Positions 62,766 through 64,000 of a stretch of 64,000 nucleotides of DNA are shown here, in pieces (within the stretch, counting starts at the first letter, position 1; each line of letters starts with the position of its first letter). The notes beneath the pieces are model-generated. The model did not search any database. It had not been told where the DNA came from and was given only the letters and a program-made list of their open reading frames with translations. Origin of the DNA: Brettanomyces bruxellensis. Its lineage: Eukaryota; Ascomycota; Pichiomycetes; Pichiales; Pichiaceae. The stretch covers positions 1,488,001 to 1,552,000 of the forward strand of contig NC_054689.1 in assembly GCF_011074885.1 (NCBI RefSeq). Direction: 5' to 3'. Position numbers and translations under genes: made by a program.

Positions 62766-63944
62766 ATGGAAGATCATTTGAATACAAAAAGCAATAGCAC
62801 GCAGGTAAACTTTTCTTCAGAAGATATTCATCTTCTACGGAGAGAACTCAAACAAAAGCAGAAGGCATTAATGAAACGACATGAATTATTGAAAAAGCAG
62901 CTTCAAACGAGAATTGCTTCCAGAAATTTGGTTAAGCAATTAACGACAAGTAAAAGCAAAACAACATTGAACACTGACAGGCAAAAATGTATGAAAGCGC
63001 CGAAAGTAAGTTTAGCGCTAGAAAAACAACAGAGGCGATTACTAGAAACAGTGTATAGAAATAGAGTTGCGTATAGTTACAAAAATCGAATATCGTTAGG
63101 TGGCTTGAAATATGTCTTAATCCATGGAGGGAACACGTTAGCATTAGTATCATCTGAAAATGAATCCACGAAGCATAAATTAACGAGTATCGACGACTTA
63201 GAATTATGGATTGTTTACATGCACAAGAAATACGTAAAAGATTATTTTGGAAACTACAACTTGCAAGAAAAAGATCATCTATACAATAACACCAAGGGTG
63301 AATGTGTGTATTATACGAGAAACGGTTACTGCCAAAATTTGAGATGCAAATATAAACACACACCTGGTCATGTTGCCTTGTGCCCGAACATAATGTCCAC
63401 TCAGCATGAATGTAATAACAATCACTGCCATTTATCACATGAACCTTCACAATTTAATGCTCCCTCTTGTAAGTTTTTTCAAGAAGGTAAATGCTCGAAT
63501 GTGAATTGTGTTTTCTCGCATAAGCTCGAAGCAGAAGCTGACACTCCTGTTTGCAGACCATTCGCTATTAATGGATACTGTGATCTTGGGCGAAAATGCC
63601 CATACAGGCATGTTTTTGATTGCCCAGATATGCAGGAGTACGGATATTGTATGAGAGGTTCAACATGTCACTTAAATCATTCATTTAGTGTGAAGAAAAA
63701 CGGTAACAATGATAAGGGGCCCAGGAAGGCCATTCGAAATTCGGATAATGATGAGGTGGTGACGTATATTGATGACAACCGGTCAAAATCCTCTAAATTT
63801 ATTGTAGCGGACCAAGAGTTGTTGAAAAGAAAAGTCTCAAATCCATCTGGGAGCGAAGATATCATTTCGGAGTCTGGGTATTTACCTCAGAGCGGTGATG
63901 AAGATAAGCAGCTTTCAGGGAACAAGGATTTTGTTCATGTCTAA
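62766..63944 (+). CDS. ZC3H3/Red5-like CCCH zinc-finger protein
   Basis: 392 residues from MEDHLNTKSN. A basic coiled-coil-like N-terminal half contains LRRELKQKQKALMKRHELLK. Then about five CCCH fingers follow in tandem: CVYYTRNGYCQNLRCKYKH, CPNIMSTQHECNNNHCHLSH, CKFFQEGKCSNVNCVFSH, CRPFAINGYCDLGRKCPYRH, CPDMQEYGYCMRGSTCHLNH. This arrangement resembles human ZC3H3 and S. pombe Red5, a poly(A)-RNA export or exosome-targeting factor. Role in nuclear mRNA handling is inferred. The frame also has an ATG at 62580, which would add a hydrophobic segment LRLLLACLFVLLVSLY; I prefer 62766 because fingers, not membrane anchors, are typical, and a TATATATA stretch lies just before it. The C-terminus is Ser/Asp-rich. 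Confidence 0.8.
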   Translation: MEDHLNTKSNSTQVNFSSEDIHLLRRELKQKQKALMKRHELLKKQLQTRIASRNLVKQLTTSKSKTTLNTDRQKCMKAPKVSLALEKQQRRLLETVYRNRVAYSYKNRISLGGLKYVLIHGGNTLALVSSENESTKHKLTSIDDLELWIVYMHKKYVKDYFGNYNLQEKDHLYNNTKGECVYYTRNGYCQNLRCKYKHTPGHVALCPNIMSTQHECNNNHCHLSHEPSQFNAPSCKFFQEGKCSNVNCVFSHKLEAEADTPVCRPFAINGYCDLGRKCPYRHVFDCPDMQEYGYCMRGSTCHLNHSFSVKKNGNNDKGPRKAIRNSDNDEVVTYIDDNRSKSSKFIVADQELLKRKVSNPSGSEDIISESGYLPQSGDEDKQLSGNKDFVHV

Positions 63945-64000
63945 TAGTAATGTAGCATTTTTTATTTTATTTTTGCTTTCTGCTTGGGTATAGGTTTATT

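Noticed and set aside
1..64000. CUG-Ser clade yeast
   Set aside because: CTG codons occupy invariant leucine positions in IDH1.
1..64000. CRISPR arrays or bacterial operons
   Set aside because: No spaced direct repeats and every recognised gene is eukaryotic in type.

Overview
The window is nuclear DNA from a budding yeast (Saccharomycotina). Genes are dense, AT-rich and uninterrupted, and many are clear relatives of S. cerevisiae genes: IDH1, FYV10/GID9, BMT5, BEM1, PET127, DUS1, MSY1, PNG1, MDN1/REA1, SET3, PAM16 and RQT4. CTG codons fall on leucines that are invariant in IDH1 (in TLIPGDG and in MKLGDGL), so this is not a CUG-Ser yeast. An S. pombe Cdc14-like SIN protein, a NIPA transporter, a KpsF-like SIS protein and a ZC3H3-like CCCH protein, which I do not associate with S. 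cerevisiae, point to a more basal lineage. Pichiaceae (Brettanomyces, Ogataea or Pichia type) is my best guess; this is inference. I found no tRNA, rRNA or CRISPR array and no convincing intron.

Layout. 1-1306 (-): C-terminally cut NIPA transporter. 2154-3248: SIN Cdc14-like protein. 3438-3632: small Cys4-finger ORF. 4374-5498: IDH1. 6022-7740: GID-complex subunit. 7954-8919: BMT5, between two long T tracts. 9220-10395: unrecognised conserved-looking protein. 11105-12925: P450-reductase-like diflavin enzyme with no membrane anchor. 13776-14990: SIS sugar-phosphate isomerase-like protein. 16363-18426: BEM1. 18604-20760 (-): PET127, divergent from a 1120-residue C2H2/fungal_trans regulator at 22239-25601. 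Then DUS1, MSY1, a small membrane protein (-), PNG1, and the 15-kb MDN1 gene (32750-47782), which is broken by two homopolymer frameshifts. Next come a short Zn2Cys6 protein and SET3 (-).

54078-59329 is a complete Ty1/copia retrotransposon on the minus strand. It has two apparently identical 475-bp LTRs, a 5-bp target duplication, a polypurine tract and one uninterrupted Gag-Pol frame, so it looks recently inserted. It sits between SET3 and PAM16. The window ends with RQT4 (-) and a divergent CCCH zinc-finger gene.

There is no operon-like pathway here. Loose themes are mitochondrial function (IDH1, PET127, MSY1, PAM16), ribosome and tRNA biogenesis or quality control (BMT5, DUS1, MDN1, RQT4), and signalling or regulation (Cdc14-like, BEM1, FYV10, SET3, two zinc-finger factors). 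The DUS1 promoter carries a Rap1-type and an RRPE-type motif, as expected for the ribosome-biogenesis regulon. The items most worth a second look are the soluble P450-reductase-like enzyme, the intact copia element with no recognisable primer site, the MDN1 frameshifts, the SIS protein, and the alternative starts of DUS1 and of the Zn2Cys6 gene.
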